From Papilionanthe hookeriana x Papilionanthe teres (lineage: Eukaryota > Streptophyta > Magnoliopsida > Asparagales > Orchidaceae): a stretch of DNA of 64,000 nucleotides. Shown here one piece after another: positions 1 through 11,023 of this stretch; the first letter of the stretch is position 1; the number at the start of each line of letters is the position of its first letter. Below the pieces are notes generated by a model, which made no database searches, was not told the DNA's origin, and was given only the letters and a program-made list of their open reading frames with translations. The translations under genes and the position numbers were made by a program. Where the stretch lies: the NCBI GenBank assembly GCA_022702705.1, contig CM040430.1, positions 74,217,239-74,281,238 on the forward strand. The letters run 5' to 3'.

Positions 1-387
1 TTTAGTGTTTGAATTTTTTTTAATAGAGTGTAAATTAATTCCAAATTTGTTAGGAAATGTAGAACACTATTAAAAACCACTATTTAAAAATTGCATGCTT
101 AAAACTTTTCAAAATCTACAACCAGTTCTTATCTAGTATTGTTGTGATTTTAATTATGTTAAGTTGGTGTGTATTTTTATTAAAAAGCTCCACTACTGTA
201 GAAGCCTTTTAAAATTTTTATTTTATGAAAAACTGAATTTAGTTTCTTTTTACTCATGTCTTTCTCTAAAACTGTTATACTTGCATATTTAGTATATTGA
301 AATTCCTGCAAGCATGTTATTTTAGTTTTTAATTCTCACTCATGTATCATTTCTTATGCTTAAATGTTTTTATCCTAACTAAAAATT

Positions 388-400
388 AAAGTTTGGGGGG
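388..400 (+). other. Internal polypurine-tract-like motif (W)
   Basis: AAAGTTTGGGGGG, nearly the same as the terminal polypurine tract at 1319-1332, lies about 930 bp upstream of it. Element Y has the same second motif at 7580-7595 on the minus strand. It may be a secondary plus-strand priming site or an old LTR boundary. Confidence 0.5.
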
Positions 401-836
401 AATTAAAAAAAAAAAACTAAATTTTTCAAAAACCTAAAATTTTATTTGTTCTCAAGAATACTTAAAATAAATTTGGTTTTGAAAATTATTATGTATATGA
501 ATTATATTAGGGAAACAAAATTTTGAATATATAAATGAATAAAAGAATTTAGTTAAAATTTATAGTAATAATGAAAATTTTAAAGTTAAAATATTCTTAA
601 TAAAGAAATGTTAAATATAGTTAAATTATCTTTAGTAAGAAATGTTGTATTTTTTGGATGAATAGAAGATTTAACTTTTATGTTTTAAAGCTTAAATTTC
701 TTTTATTGAGAAATAATTTTCAACACTATCATTATGATTTTTAAGAGAAAGATACATATCAGACCTTTATTTTAAATGGAAGGGTGGAATTCAAAATCAT
801 TAAAGGTCTATCCAGATACAATAATCCTTGCCTTAT

Positions 837-905
837 TAAAGAAAAAACAAAAGAGAGAAAAAAAAAGAAAGAAAAAAAAAGAAAAAGAAAAAGAGAAAAA
901 AGTGA
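837..905 (+). repeat. Homopurine A/G tract
   Basis: About 65 bases of almost pure A/G. The minus-strand counterpart in Y is the T/C-rich tract at 7083-7140, so the tract belongs to the family and is not a local expansion. Confidence 0.8.
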
Positions 906-1318
906 AAAATAATATGTGGAAAGGAAGGAGAAGCTTGAGGATTTAAGGGCCTAATCAAAAATTGGTTCCATGCCTACAAGTTTAAAATATAAGTTTTGAG
1001 AAAATTTAAAACTTAAGGTTATAATATAGTAAGTAAAATTATTCTCAAATAAAATGTTCCAAGTGAGAAAAATAAAATGTTTGAATCCTATATTTTGAAA
1101 AACCTACAAGTATTTCTGATTTAGATTGAAACTTATATTTTCATTATCCTTTACTTAAGAACTTTCTAAACTTTAAATTACACTTATTTACTAAAATTTT
1201 TTCTAATTTAGATTATTTCATTTCTAGAACAAACTTTTGAAACCTTCCTAAGAAACTCATTTACATAATTTGCATGTTAAAATTTTTATGGTTGACTCAC
1301 TTGAGGACAAGTTACATT

Positions 1319-1335
1319 TTAAGTTTGGGGGATTT
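1319..1335 (+). other. Polypurine tract of W
   Basis: TAAGTTTGGGGGATTT lies immediately before the LTR start TGATGCAC at 1336. This is the expected position of the plus-strand primer. Confidence 0.85.
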
Positions 1336-1519
1336 TGATGCACTTAAAATATATAGTATTTTTATGCACATTTTTATTCCTATTTTTGATGATATTGCAC
1401 TTTAATAGAAGGTGTTTTGTGTTTTTCTTGCAGTTATGATGAAAATGATTAATTATGATGAAAGAAGCGAAAAAGGATCAAATTTGGAGCAAAATTATGA
1501 AGTTTGAGAAAATTGGCCT

Positions 1520-1557
1520 CTGGCGCCTAAGCACCAAAGTGCTGGCGCTTAAGCACT
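1520..1557 (+). promoter_or_regulatory. GC-rich palindrome module in W LTR
   Basis: Two arms of the type GGCGCCTAAGC and GGCGCTTAAGCAC lie in otherwise AT-rich DNA about 185 bp into U3. The same module occupies this place in X, Y and Z and recurs before internal ORFs of Y and Z. Its role is unknown; promoter architecture or RNA hairpin are both possible. Confidence 0.6.
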
Positions 1558-1740
1558 ACAGTTAAAAATCAAATTTTAATTAAATTTGGCGCCATTTTCA
1601 CGGGGTGTTTAAAGCATCATTTGGTGGTGACTTCCTTAATTTTCTTTGGGCAACAAATGTGATTGAAGGGATGCATCTTTTGGTGGATACATTGAATCTG
1701 GTTATGATTTGAAGAGGCACCAAGGCACCTTTTGGAAAAT

Positions 1741-1748
1741 TATAAAAA
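1741..1748 (+). promoter_or_regulatory. Candidate TATA box in W LTR
   Basis: TATAAAAA about 400 bp into the LTR and downstream of the palindrome module. It aligns in position with the TATAAATAG of the Z LTR. Confidence 0.55.
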
Positions 1749-3078
1749 TGAAGCCTCATAATTTGAAAGTGGTTGTTGTAGTTGTTAGTGTGTTGAAAGT
1801 GTGTTAAGAGTTAGAGGTTTTGGAGTTCTTTTGTTCTATAGTTGTTAGTAGAGAGTAGAGAGTAAGAAAGGAAAAATGGTTGGTGTAAAGCCTTCTTCTA
1901 ACAAATTTTCTTTCATCCTTGTATCTAGTTTTTATTGAAGTTTAAAGTTTTTATTAGAGTCATAAGAGTTCGGCGCCAACATCTGAAGAGTTGTATTGTG
2001 GAAAGAAAAATTCTAAAGAAACTTCCAAAGTCTTGTGGAGAGGAACTTCATATAAGTATTTATCTTTGTTTTTACACTTTGTTTTTAGGTAAGATTGTTG
2101 TGTTTTCATTATGGCTTATGCTCTCAAATCAAGTTGTGTTCGCATTTACTTCATGAAATCTGAGTAGTTTAATTTATCTTTTTCTTTCTTAGATGATGAA
2201 GTAATTAAATTATGGAAGCATGTTGTGGAAAGTATAAGTGTTTAATGCTGGAAGAAATTGTGATGATTCAATTCCTTGTACTTAATTTACTTCTTGATTT
2301 GGCCAATAAAGATGTTAAAATTTGTTGTGAAACTATGCAAGATCCAATGCGGTATTGTCTCAAACAACAATCGGAAAGAATCACATGAAATTATATGGGT
2401 GAGAATTGTAGTCCATATGATTGAATGCAAATATATAAAGAGATAAGCTTTATTGGAGAGTAAAATTAGAGGACTTTAGAGTGACAGGCTAAAGCCCCCT
2501 AATTTGGTTTGTTATTTTAAATTTTGTTATGAGATGTTAGCCCTCAGGTGGAGGGAATAGAGGGAACTCTAGAGTGAGAGCTGGTATCTTCCCTGCCTAA
2601 CCCATCTACAAAATTTCAAAATTTCAAATTAACCAATTTTCTTTATAGAACCAAGTAAGGGTAAAGAATATAATTGCTCCTTTTTGGCACAATACATTTA
2701 AATACTTGCACAACATAAATATCCATAATTATTACTAATTCATTGAAGAAGGAAAAAGATATTTGATTCTTATAACTTTTATATCGTGTTTAGAGTATTG
2801 ATAATTTTATTTCCTGCTTAACTTATTATTAAATATATCAAAAACAACTTTCCAAAATTTATACCTTAAAACATACTTACAAAAATCAATTGAAAAAGTA
2901 AAAATTTATTTTTCTTATTTCTTTAAAGTTTTAGACATTTCCCTGTGGGTTCGATATCTCGGGGCTTAATCAGAAAGTCCTATATTACTTGATAAACGAT
3001 ACGTATACTTACATAGTATCCCATATTATAAATCATAAATTTCCTATCTAAATCGTAAGCATAAATATTCGGGGATCA

Positions 3079-4286
3079 CCTACATACGGGAAAGGGTTAC
3101 AATGTTACTATGTCAAATCAATCATTGAGCAGTGGTCGAAGCAGTTGCATCTGGGAGTAGTTGGCGTGGACCTTAGTATACCATCGTCAAGGCGTGTGGC
3201 TACATCGTTCTCAGGGCGATGCATTCCTTTGTAGTTTGCTTCATTACTTGGCAATGTTAGTTCTTACTCGCCACGACACTTCATTACTCATCACTGTAGG
3301 TATTGGCTCTGAACAGGCTTACATTACAATGAGCAAGGGGCAACCAACAGTGGTTAAAAATGGCCGATAAATGGTATTTGATGGTAGTCGGCAGCTGCAA
3401 GAGAGGGAAGTGTTTTTAGTGTTGAAATGACATTGGAATTCAACTCCATCTTATAGTCGTCCTCCAAGCTTAGGTCTTCTTATGATTCAGTATAAGTCCC
3501 TTTTCTTAAAGAGCTTAAGGCTCTATTTATGTAGTCTGGGAGTGTCTCCCTTGAAAATAAAGAAGGATTTTGGTTCATTCCTTTGGATGTGGTTCCTCAA
3601 AATTGAATAGTATTTTTTTGGACATGTGGTTCCTTTCATGTCTTAACCATGCTAGAATTGAGTAATATTGGGCTCTTTAGACTTGTCTCTTTGAAACACT
3701 CATATTGATTATAATCTGGTCAGATTTGAAATATGTTTGACCTTCAAATTAGGCACTAGAAGCTTTCAAAGATATTTAAATGGTTTGATCATAGCTTGAT
3801 TTTACTTTGATTGGATCAATGCTAGTGTTTTAGAATCTTCCTTATCTAATTGGTCAGTTTAATTGTAAGTTTGTGGAAATCAGAGTTCTAGATAATTTTT
3901 ATTTAGTGTTTGAGCATTTCTTTCTAAAAAAATGCTTCTATATTTGAGTTGATTGCCTTAAAATTCATTCCAAATTACAAAATTTATGGATGACATGAGT
4001 TTTAGTAATTTTAAATTAATTTTGTTTGTTCATTTGAGAACTATAAAAATCTCAAAATCAGGGAAGATTACTAAAAAAATACAAAAAATCTGGAGCTTAC
4101 CGGTGAAAAACGTCGATCTATGGAGGCAGTTAGTAGTGGCCTACGGCTATAGACGATAATCGATGACATACGTGTGGGCACAACTCAAGTCAAAGCAGGT
4201 CAACGGTGAGCTAGTGAGGTAGACTGGATGGTGTAGGTTAATGGAATTGTGGGTCAATGGAATGGATCAGTTTCAGCCTAATAGAG
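3079..4286. other. Unassigned spacer between W and X
   Basis: No coding frame with family features, no LTR start and no primer site. The single 69-codon frame (3161-3370) resembles nothing I know. It ends in TAGAG (4282-4286), which is the left target-site duplication of solo LTR X. This is either older decayed repeat or host intergenic DNA. Confidence 0.5.
4282..4286 (+). repeat. Left target-site duplication of X (TAGAG)
   Basis: TAGAG precedes the X LTR start; the same five bases follow its end at 24842-24846. Confidence 0.75.
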
Positions 4287-4470
4287 CGATACACCTAAAA
4301 TATATAGTATTTTATGCACATTTTTATACCTATTTTTGATGATATTGCACTTTAATGAAAGATATTTTGTGTTTTTCTTGCAGGTATGATGAAAATAAGT
4401 GATTATGATGAAAGGAGCAAAATTGGATCAAATTTAGAGTAAAAAAATAAAAAAATGAAAAATTGGACCT

Positions 4471-4507
4471 TAGCGGCTAAGCGCCGCCTGGTCGGCGCTT
4501 AGCCGCC
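4471..4507 (+). promoter_or_regulatory. GC-rich hairpin module in X
   Basis: Arms GCGGCTAAGCGCCG and CGGCGCTTAGCCGC are reverse complements separated by about 6 nt. They can form a 14-bp stem in an AT-rich surround. Confidence 0.65.
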
Positions 4508-4837
4508 ACAGTTAAAAAATAGAATTTTCTTCATTTTTGGCTCCAATTTCAAGGGGTGTTTGAAGCAACTTTTGGTGGTAACTTCCTTAACTTCCCATGG
4601 GCGGCAAATTGAATAAAGGGATGCATCTTTTGGTGGATACGTTGAATCGAAACATGATTTGAAGAGAAACCAAGGCACCTTTTGGATTATTATTAAAATT
4701 ATGTCATGAGAGTCTTTAGTGGGGGTGTGTGTAAGAGAGTCTTTTTAGTGAGTCTAGTATTCAAGAGCTTTTTTTTATTTTTTAGAGTTTTCTTCTAGTT
4801 TAAAGAGTTTTTACTTTCAATCTTTTATTGTTTATAG

Positions 4838-4842
4838 TTTAG
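4838..4842 (+). repeat. Left target-site duplication of Y (TTTAG)
   Basis: TTTAG directly precedes the left end of Y and is repeated at 23588-23592 after its right end. Confidence 0.8.
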
Positions 4843-4885
4843 TAATCCACCCGATATTTATACTTACAATTATGATATGAAAATT

Positions 4886-4903
4886 GGTAACGACGACAAA
4901 AAC
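4886..4903 (-). other. Primer-binding-site-like copy embedded in the Y LTR
   Basis: On the minus strand GTTTTTGTCGTCGTTACC follows GGGATC. It resembles the usual Athila junction GTTTTTGGCGCCGTTGCC with C-to-T and G-to-A changes. A second LTR terminus (4885 to 4843) comes after it and abuts the target-site duplication, so the primer-site copy lies inside the LTR. Confidence 0.6.
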
Positions 4904-6424
4904 TAGATCCCGCCGGATATATGTGCTTATAATTTTGATATGAAAATTATGATTTATAATATGGATACTACGCAAGTATACGTATCGTTTATCAAGTAAT
5001 ATAGGACTTTCTTATTAAGCCCCGAGATATCGAACCCACAGGGAAAGTGAAAAATCTTTAAAGAAATAAAAAAATTATCTTTTTACTTTTTTAATTAGTT
5101 TTTGAAAGTATGTTTTGATTTTGAAAAGTTTGATAGTTGATTTCACTCTTTAAATTATCTTGTAAAAGTCAAACAAGAAATTAAAATGATAATAACTGTA
5201 AACACGATATGAAAAACACTATTAACTAGAATATATTTTTCTTTCCTTTATAAAGTAGTAATAATTATGAAATTATTATTGTGGAAGTATTTAAATTTGT
5301 TGTGAAAAATATAAGCAAATGTATTCTTTACCCTTACTTGGTTCTATAAAGAACATTGGTTAATTTAAAATTTTATCATTTTGAACATGGTTAGGCAGGG
5401 AAGATACCAGCTCTCACTCTAGAGTTCCCTCATTTCCATCCACCTGGGGGCTAACTTCTCATAACAAAATTCATAACTTCAAACCAAATTAGGTGTTTTT
5501 AGCCTGTCACACTAAAAATCCTCTAATTTTACTCCCCTTTAAAACTTCTAATATATTGCATTCAATTATATGAACTATAATTTTCACCCATATAATTGCA
5601 TGTGATTATTACTAACTTTTATGAGACAATACTGCATTGGATCTTACATAATCTCACCACAAATTTTATATCTTAACAGGCTAAATTAAGAAGTAAATAA
5701 AGTTTATAGAATCAACATTCACAACTTCTTCCAACTTTAAACACATATACATTCCACAATAATTCTTCATGAATTACTTACTTCTTTATTTAAGAAAGAA
5801 AAAGAAAAAGTAAACTACTTAGAATGCATTGAGAAAATACAAAAACACATTGATTTGAAATTAAAAACCATAAGAAAAACAACAAACACAACAAGCATTA
5901 ATTAAAAACTAAATGTAAGAACAAAACTAAACACTTATATGAAAATCCTCTCTACAAGACTCAGGAAGTTCCTCTGAAATCTTGACTCTTCACTAAACTA
6001 CTCCTCAGAGCAGGTCTCCCAACTCCGATGACTCAGAAATAGACTTCAGACTTCAATAAAAACTAAACTAAAGGAAAGAAAAGAAGTGGGAAGAAGAAGG
6101 CTTCAATCCTACCCTTTTGTCTTTTCTACTCTTTACTCCTACTCCTAATGAATACTCTTATAAAATACAATAAAAACTCTGTAAAAACTCTCTTCAAAAT
6201 GCAATGGAAGAGCCCTTAATCTTTCCTAAGACTCTCTTTAAAAATTAAACCAAAAGGTGCCTTGTGTCTCTTCAAAATGTGTCCTGATTCGATGTATCCA
6301 CCAAAGAATGCACCCCTTCATTCAAACTTGCCATCCAAAGGAAGTTATGGAAGTTACCACCAAGAGTTGCATCCCATCCCCTTTGAAATTGTGCCAAATT
6401 CAAGTAAATCTCGATTTTTAACTA

Positions 6425-6462
6425 TGGCGGCTAAGCGCCGGCCCAGCGACGCTTAGCCGCCA
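6425..6462 (-). promoter_or_regulatory. GC-rich hairpin module in Y 3' LTR
   Basis: GGCGGCTAAGCG and CGCTTAGCCGCC form a perfect 12-bp stem with a 12-nt loop. Confidence 0.65.
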
Positions 6463-6646
6463 GTGCCCAAATTTTCATTTTTCATTTTTTTCTCCAAATT
6501 TGATCTAATTTTTGCTCTTTTCATCATAATCACTCTTTTTCATCATAACAGCAAGAAAAACACAAAATATCTTCTATTAAAGTGCAATATCATCAAAAAT
6601 AGGTATAAAAATGTGCATAAAAATACTATATATTTTAGGTGGATCA

Positions 6647-6665
6647 AAATCCCCCAAACTTAAAA
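6647..6665 (-). other. Polypurine tract of Y
   Basis: Minus strand TTTTAAGTTTGGGGGATTT directly precedes the LTR start TGATCC. It is nearly identical to that of W. Confidence 0.85.
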
Positions 6666-8215
6666 TGTTACTTGTCCTCAAGTGACAATTAATATCATAG
6701 AAAAATTTTATCATGCAAATTATGTAATGAGTTTCTTAGGAAGATAACAAAATTTTGTTCTAGAAATGGAATAGTCCAATTTAGAAAAAATTTCAGTAAT
6801 TAAGACCAACTTAAAGTTTAGAAAGTTCTTAAGGAAAGAAAATTGACAAATATATGTCTCTATCTAATTCAGAAATATTTGTAGATTCTTCAAAATAAAG
6901 GATTCAAACATCTTATTTTTCTCACTTAAAAATCTTTATTTGAAAATAATTTTACTTACATATTATAACCTTAAGGTTTAGATTATCTCTGAACTTATAT
7001 GTTAAACTTTAGGTATGGAACCAATTTTTTATTAGGCCATTAAATCCTCAAGCTTATCCTCCCTTTTTACATACTACTTTTCACTTTTTCTTTTTTCTTT
7101 TTCTTTTTTTTCTTTTTCTTTTTTTTTTCTATTTTTTTAAGGCAAGGATTACTGTATCTGGATAGGCCTTTAATGATTTTGAATTCCACCCTTCCATTTA
7201 AAATAAAGGTCAGTTATATATCTTTCACTTAAAAATCATAATAATAGTGTTTGAAAATTATTCCTCAATAAAAAAAATTTAAGCTTTGAAGAATTAAAGT
7301 CAAATCTTTTATTTATCTAAAAGTATAAAATTTCTTACTAAAGATAGATAGCTATATTTAAAATCTCTTCACTAAGAAAATTTTAACTTTAAGTTTTTCA
7401 TGATTACTATAAATTTTCCACTAAATTCTTTTATTGATTTCGATATTCAAAATTTTTGTTCCCCCAATATAACTTCATATACTTAATTGTTCTCAATCAA
7501 GAAATAAGATTTATTTTAAGTATTTATGAGAACAAATAAAATTTTAGGTTTTTGAAATTTTTTTTTGTTTTTTTAAAATCCCCCCCCCAAACTTTAATTT
7601 TTAGTTAGGATAATACATTTAAGCATAAGAAATGATACAGGGGTGAGAATTAAAGACTAACATAACATGCTTGCAGGAATTTAAATATCCTAAATATGCA
7701 AGTATAACAATTTAAACAACAGGAGTAGAATGAAATCAAATTCAGTTTTTCAAAACATTTTCTTTTTATAACAAGAAAAGTAAAAATTTCAAAAGACTTC
7801 TACAGTATTGGAGGTTTTCAAAGAAAATACACACCAACTGAAATCACACTGATACTAGATAGCAAATGGGAGTGGTAGATTTTTGTAAAGTTTTTAAGCA
7901 TGCAGTTTTCTAAATAGTAGTTTCTATAGGGTTCTCTAATCTCCTAACAGTTTTAAGATTAAAGTACACCCTAAAAAAAACTATAGTACAACATACACAT
8001 TAAAAAATTTACTACCACACACACTACACTCAAAGCAACATATAAAACATCAATCCAACAACAATACATCTGAATATGCATAACAGATATATAATAAAAC
8101 TACAATCTGCATACTATCAGAGTTCACATTACAACACAATCATCAAACAAAATACTAGACAAAGTACATAATAACACAGCACAACAACAGAACAACTAAA
8201 ACAAACAACATACAT
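6666..8215 (-). mobile_element. 3' non-coding region of Y
   Basis: About 1.5 kb of AT-rich DNA without a coding frame, between the last ORF and the polypurine tract. It is homologous to 1-1335 (W). It holds the pyrimidine (minus-strand purine) tract at 7083-7140 and a second polypurine-like motif at 7580-7595. The 8000-8215 part is A/C-rich on the + strand and shows no further feature. Confidence 0.75.
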
Positions 8216-9368
8216 CTACTCTTCATCCTCATCATAATCATCATGCTCGTTCCAATCCCTGGATGGCACATAAGGTATGTAGAATGGATGAGGGGGCATC
8301 TCACAGACTCTAATCACCTCTAATCAGTCTATCCAAATAATGCTGATAATTCTCCTCATACTCATCATGTTTTACAATATATCTCGAGACATTATCCATC
8401 TTACCATCCATATCTTTCATATGCTCTCGAGTAAGACTCACTTTCTTCAAAATTTTTCTTAATAAACCAGTCTATGAATCAGTAGATGATGAAGCACGTG
8501 AATTAGTAGCACGAGAAGTAGAAGCAGCAGAAGCAGAAGCAGAAGCAGTAGAAGCCCTACCAAATCCTCCTTTCCAGCAAAATTCTAAATGTACAGTGTA
8601 AGCTCCAACGTTTGCACTGGTGATAGGTCTCAACGGCTGAAGTACCTCTTCCCAGGTTTCAAATTTCACTTCAGACTGTTCACATAATGAATGAATCAGG
8701 GAAGGAAATCCCATACCTGCAGTAGTGGTAGATCTGGCACAATTCACAATATAATCATAAATGATCACTCCAATATCTATAGGCTTCCCTTACTGAATGC
8801 AATGGTTCAAAACAGCTCTTTCCCTTGTCACTTCACTAGTATGACATGAAGGCAACAATTTAGAACAGATAAAATAATTCCATGCCTTAGAAGTGGCATT
8901 TAATTTAGAAGTGGGAAAATTCACTCTTTTATCATTTGTTATTTTCCATAATCCTCTTCCATCAGTCAAAAATCCCATTATCTCATCTAACTCTCCCCTC
9001 GTAGGTTGAAAATTAGAATAAAAACAAAACATAGCAGGAGGCAGTTGATAGAAAGTTTTAATTACCCCAGAAGAAAAGTCCACATCTTGCCTCCTAACCA
9101 TCACCAAATTCTCTTCTGATGCAGACAAATTCACATAGAATTCTCTAACAACAGAAATAACAGCAACAACGGAGAAGCAACAGTAGTTCTCCCAGTTCCT
9201 CCTAGCAATCATATCTTCAATTACTTCTCCTGGCTTATTGAACACTCTCTCAGGAATCAATTTACGTGACTGCAACGCATCGACGTATCGTTCCTCAGCC
9301 CTCGCACTAGCAAATTTGTCGGAATCAAACTTCGTCTTTCCTCTCGCACACTTTGACTTTGGAGCCAT
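8216..9368 (-). pseudogene. 3' ORF of Y: plant transposon-associated protein, env position
   Basis: Reads from ATG at 9368 (MAPKSKCARGK) to a stop at 8216-8218. This is about 384 codons, the same length as the homologue in Z. The central part (GEVIEDMIARRNWENYCCF, VVREFYVNL, then VTRERAVLNHCIQ) matches what I know as the 'putative plant transposon protein' domain that accompanies Athila elements. There is a Ser/Ala-rich linker and an acidic C-terminus (DDYDEDEE). Two in-frame stops (about 8787 and 8470) and one frameshift near 8300 break it. No signal peptide or membrane segment is visible, so an envelope role is not supported. It lies downstream of the coiled-coil ORF. Function unknown. Confidence 0.75.
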
Positions 9369-9735
9369 CTCTAAAATTCACAAAAAATTTACCATAAATT
9401 CCAAAATCAAACTAAACTTGCTAAATTATCTTCTAAAAGATGTTTCCACTAAATCCAAGCAATTTCTTAAGTTTTTCCTGAAGTTTTCACCATGAATAGT
9501 GATTTTAAGATTTTCTAAAATGTACTCAAAATACATGGTGAAAATAAAAAAATTTTACTTAGGAGTAGTGCTCTTACCTCAAGGAATCCAAATTTACAAA
9601 TTTTTGTTGAGATCAGCTGTTAAATGGTCCAAATCAAGGATGCCCTAGACTCTCTCTCATGTGAAAATGATGGGTTGAAGATGAACAGGGGAGTTAAAAT
9701 GGCGATTCATGGGTTTTTATTTGCTGGGAACAAAT

Positions 9736-9847
9736 TTTCGCGAACTGGCGCCTAAGCGCGAACCTTTCAGTGCTTAGTCGCGAAATCTGGCGCTTAAGCG
9801 CTGGCATTCTGGCGCTTAAGCGCCGACACTCTGGCGCTTAGCCGCCA
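9736..9847 (-). promoter_or_regulatory. Cluster of GC palindromes upstream of Y 3' ORF
   Basis: Several palindromic units of the form GGCGCTTAAGCGCC (perfect at 9811-9824) lie within 110 bp, about 370 bp before the ATG at 9368. They are the same motif class as in the LTRs. The interval 9369-9735 is AT-rich 5' leader. Confidence 0.65.
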
Positions 9848-10262
9848 ATACTCAGATTTTCATAATTAAGGTATATTCTTTAAACCACTTTGTTAATCAC
9901 CCTTAATCTCTTCAAAATAATTATCTCTTCCCCATAAATCTTCCAATATTCCAATTCAAATGTTTAATATTCATCGATTCCAAACAAATTTCACACAAAC
10001 ACAAACTTATATTCATTAAAACAAACATAGCACTTAATACAATCCTAGAATTTTTATCCACGTACATAGGATGAAATTCTCTAGATACAAGAGACATAAT
10101 CTCAAAATGATAAGTTTACATCTCTAGGATGTAACTATCACGTCATAAGGCGTTCTTAAAATTAAAAAATAAACACTAAACACACCAAACAAAACACATA
10201 AGAACACTAAACATATTAAACAAAACACATAAGAACACAAAACATATAGGAACAAGGCACAC

Positions 10263-10667
10263 TTAATTCCACTCCCCATTAGGCGGATTATATTCAGGAC
10301 CACTATTATTGTCATTTGACCCTTTTGGAATATAAATCTGATAGAACGAGCGATAATTGTTCATTCTTATATCTTCTTCTTCAATCCATTTGTTCTTTAA
10401 AAACTTCGCCTTATCCGCTTCTTCCACGTAACTTGAATGACTGAATTGCATCTTGAGTTGCCATCCCATGTGCTCCAAATGTAAGTTAGTTTCATTGATC
10501 TTTCCTTCCATTGAAGTCACTCGGGCTTCAATTTTTACAATCATTTCTGCAATCCCTTGAATACTAACAGTGAGAAATCCATTGAATAACTTTTTAGCAC
10601 TGTCACTAATGAACTTACTCTTGTCAGAATCTTGCTTCTTCTTAATCTCATTCTCCCAGGAAGACAT
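10263..10667 (-). CDS. Small coiled-coil ORF of Y (134 aa), intact
   Basis: Uninterrupted frame from ATG (MSSWENEIKKKQDSDKSKF) to a stop at 10263. It is charged, with heptad-like hydrophobics in the middle (ISIQGIAEMIVKIEARVTSM-like stretch, residues about 35-75), suggesting a short coiled coil. The C-terminal part is rich in K, E and N. A recognisable homologue occupies the same place in Z (20281-20636): shared features are an F-NGF motif, a helix with 'KIEA', and 'KNKWI-EE/EK'. It lies between integrase and the last ORF and is preceded by a GC-palindrome module. It has no domain I recognise; assembly, packaging or scaffold roles are conceivable but unproven. It is the only unbroken ORF of Y. 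Confidence 0.7.
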   Translation of the reverse strand: MSSWENEIKKKQDSDKSKFISDSAKKLFNGFLTVSIQGIAEMIVKIEARVTSMEGKINETNLHLEHMGWQLKMQFSHSSYVEEADKAKFLKNKWIEEEDIRMNNYRSFYQIYIPKGSNDNNSGPEYNPPNGEWN

Positions 10668-10873
10668 GATGTACTCAAAATACTCTTCTTAAGATTTAGA
10701 AATGAAAATAGGACTTGGGGAAAGTATTTCTCTTAAATTAGGTTTTTTTTTTGATAGACTTGGAAGTGTTAAAACTACCCTAAGACGTTTTAAAACTCCG
10801 AAATAACTTCCAAAACCTCTTCCCCATGATCTTGGCTTCTAGAATCTCATTTTTCACATTTTTTGTAACTCCC

Positions 10874-10912
10874 GTGCCTAAGCGCCAACTAGGCTGCGCT
10901 TAGCCGCTAGTG
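10874..10912 (-). promoter_or_regulatory. GC palindrome module upstream of coiled-coil ORF (Y)
   Basis: Minus-strand arms GCGGCTAAGCGCAG and TTGGCGCTTAGGCACG lie about 205 bp before the ATG at 10667, in AT-rich DNA. Confidence 0.6.
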
Positions 10913-11023
10913 CTCAATTTAGCACAGGTCTATCAAATGTCCAAATTTTCATTCTGACTCCTCTAAGTCATCAAATAAGGTTAAATAAAATCTATTTAGT
11001 TTAAAAACTCCAAATTACTACCA

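Larger units (their letters stand above)
1..1335 (+). mobile_element. Element W: 3' non-coding internal region of an Athila-type retrotransposon
   Basis: AT-rich sequence without a coding frame, cut by the window edge. It matches, in inverted orientation, the 3' non-coding part of element Y (about 6647-7985). Shared landmarks in the same order are a G-run motif near 390, a homopurine tract near 840-905, and a polypurine tract directly before the LTR at 1336. This is therefore the last internal segment of a + strand element whose body lies left of the window. Confidence 0.85.
1336..3078 (+). repeat. 3' LTR of element W (1743 bp)
   Basis: Starts TGATGCAC after the polypurine tract and ends GGGGATCA. 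Family members X (1805 bp) and Y (1804 bp) share its start, the GC-rich palindromes, the TATA region and the U5 stretch with the words 'CGATATCTCGGGGCTTAAT'. W is about 62 bp shorter because it lacks the embedded primer-site copy found near the end of the X and Y LTRs. The flanking duplication cannot be tested because the left end is outside the window. Confidence 0.88.
4287..4842 (+). repeat. Solo LTR X, left part
   Basis: First 556 bp of an Athila-family LTR. It starts CGATACACC (TG changed to CG) and carries the palindrome module at 4471-4507. It stops at TTTAG (4838-4842), where element Y begins. The remainder is at 23593-24841, giving 1805 bp in total, which matches Y's 3' LTR (1804 bp). 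Confidence 0.82.
4843..6646 (-). repeat. 3' LTR of Y (1804 bp)
   Basis: Read on the minus strand it starts TGATCCACC at 6646 right after the polypurine tract and ends at 4843. Near its end it contains a degenerate primer-site copy (4886-4903) followed by a second copy of the LTR terminus. X has the same arrangement, whereas W has a single terminus. Confidence 0.85.

Noticed and set aside
3161..3370. 69-codon frame as a host gene
   Set aside because: No domain, no codon or context support; a frame of this length is expected by chance.
8216..9368. Envelope glycoprotein
   Set aside because: Located where env would be, but no signal peptide, transmembrane helix or cysteine pattern; it matches the plant-transposon domain instead.
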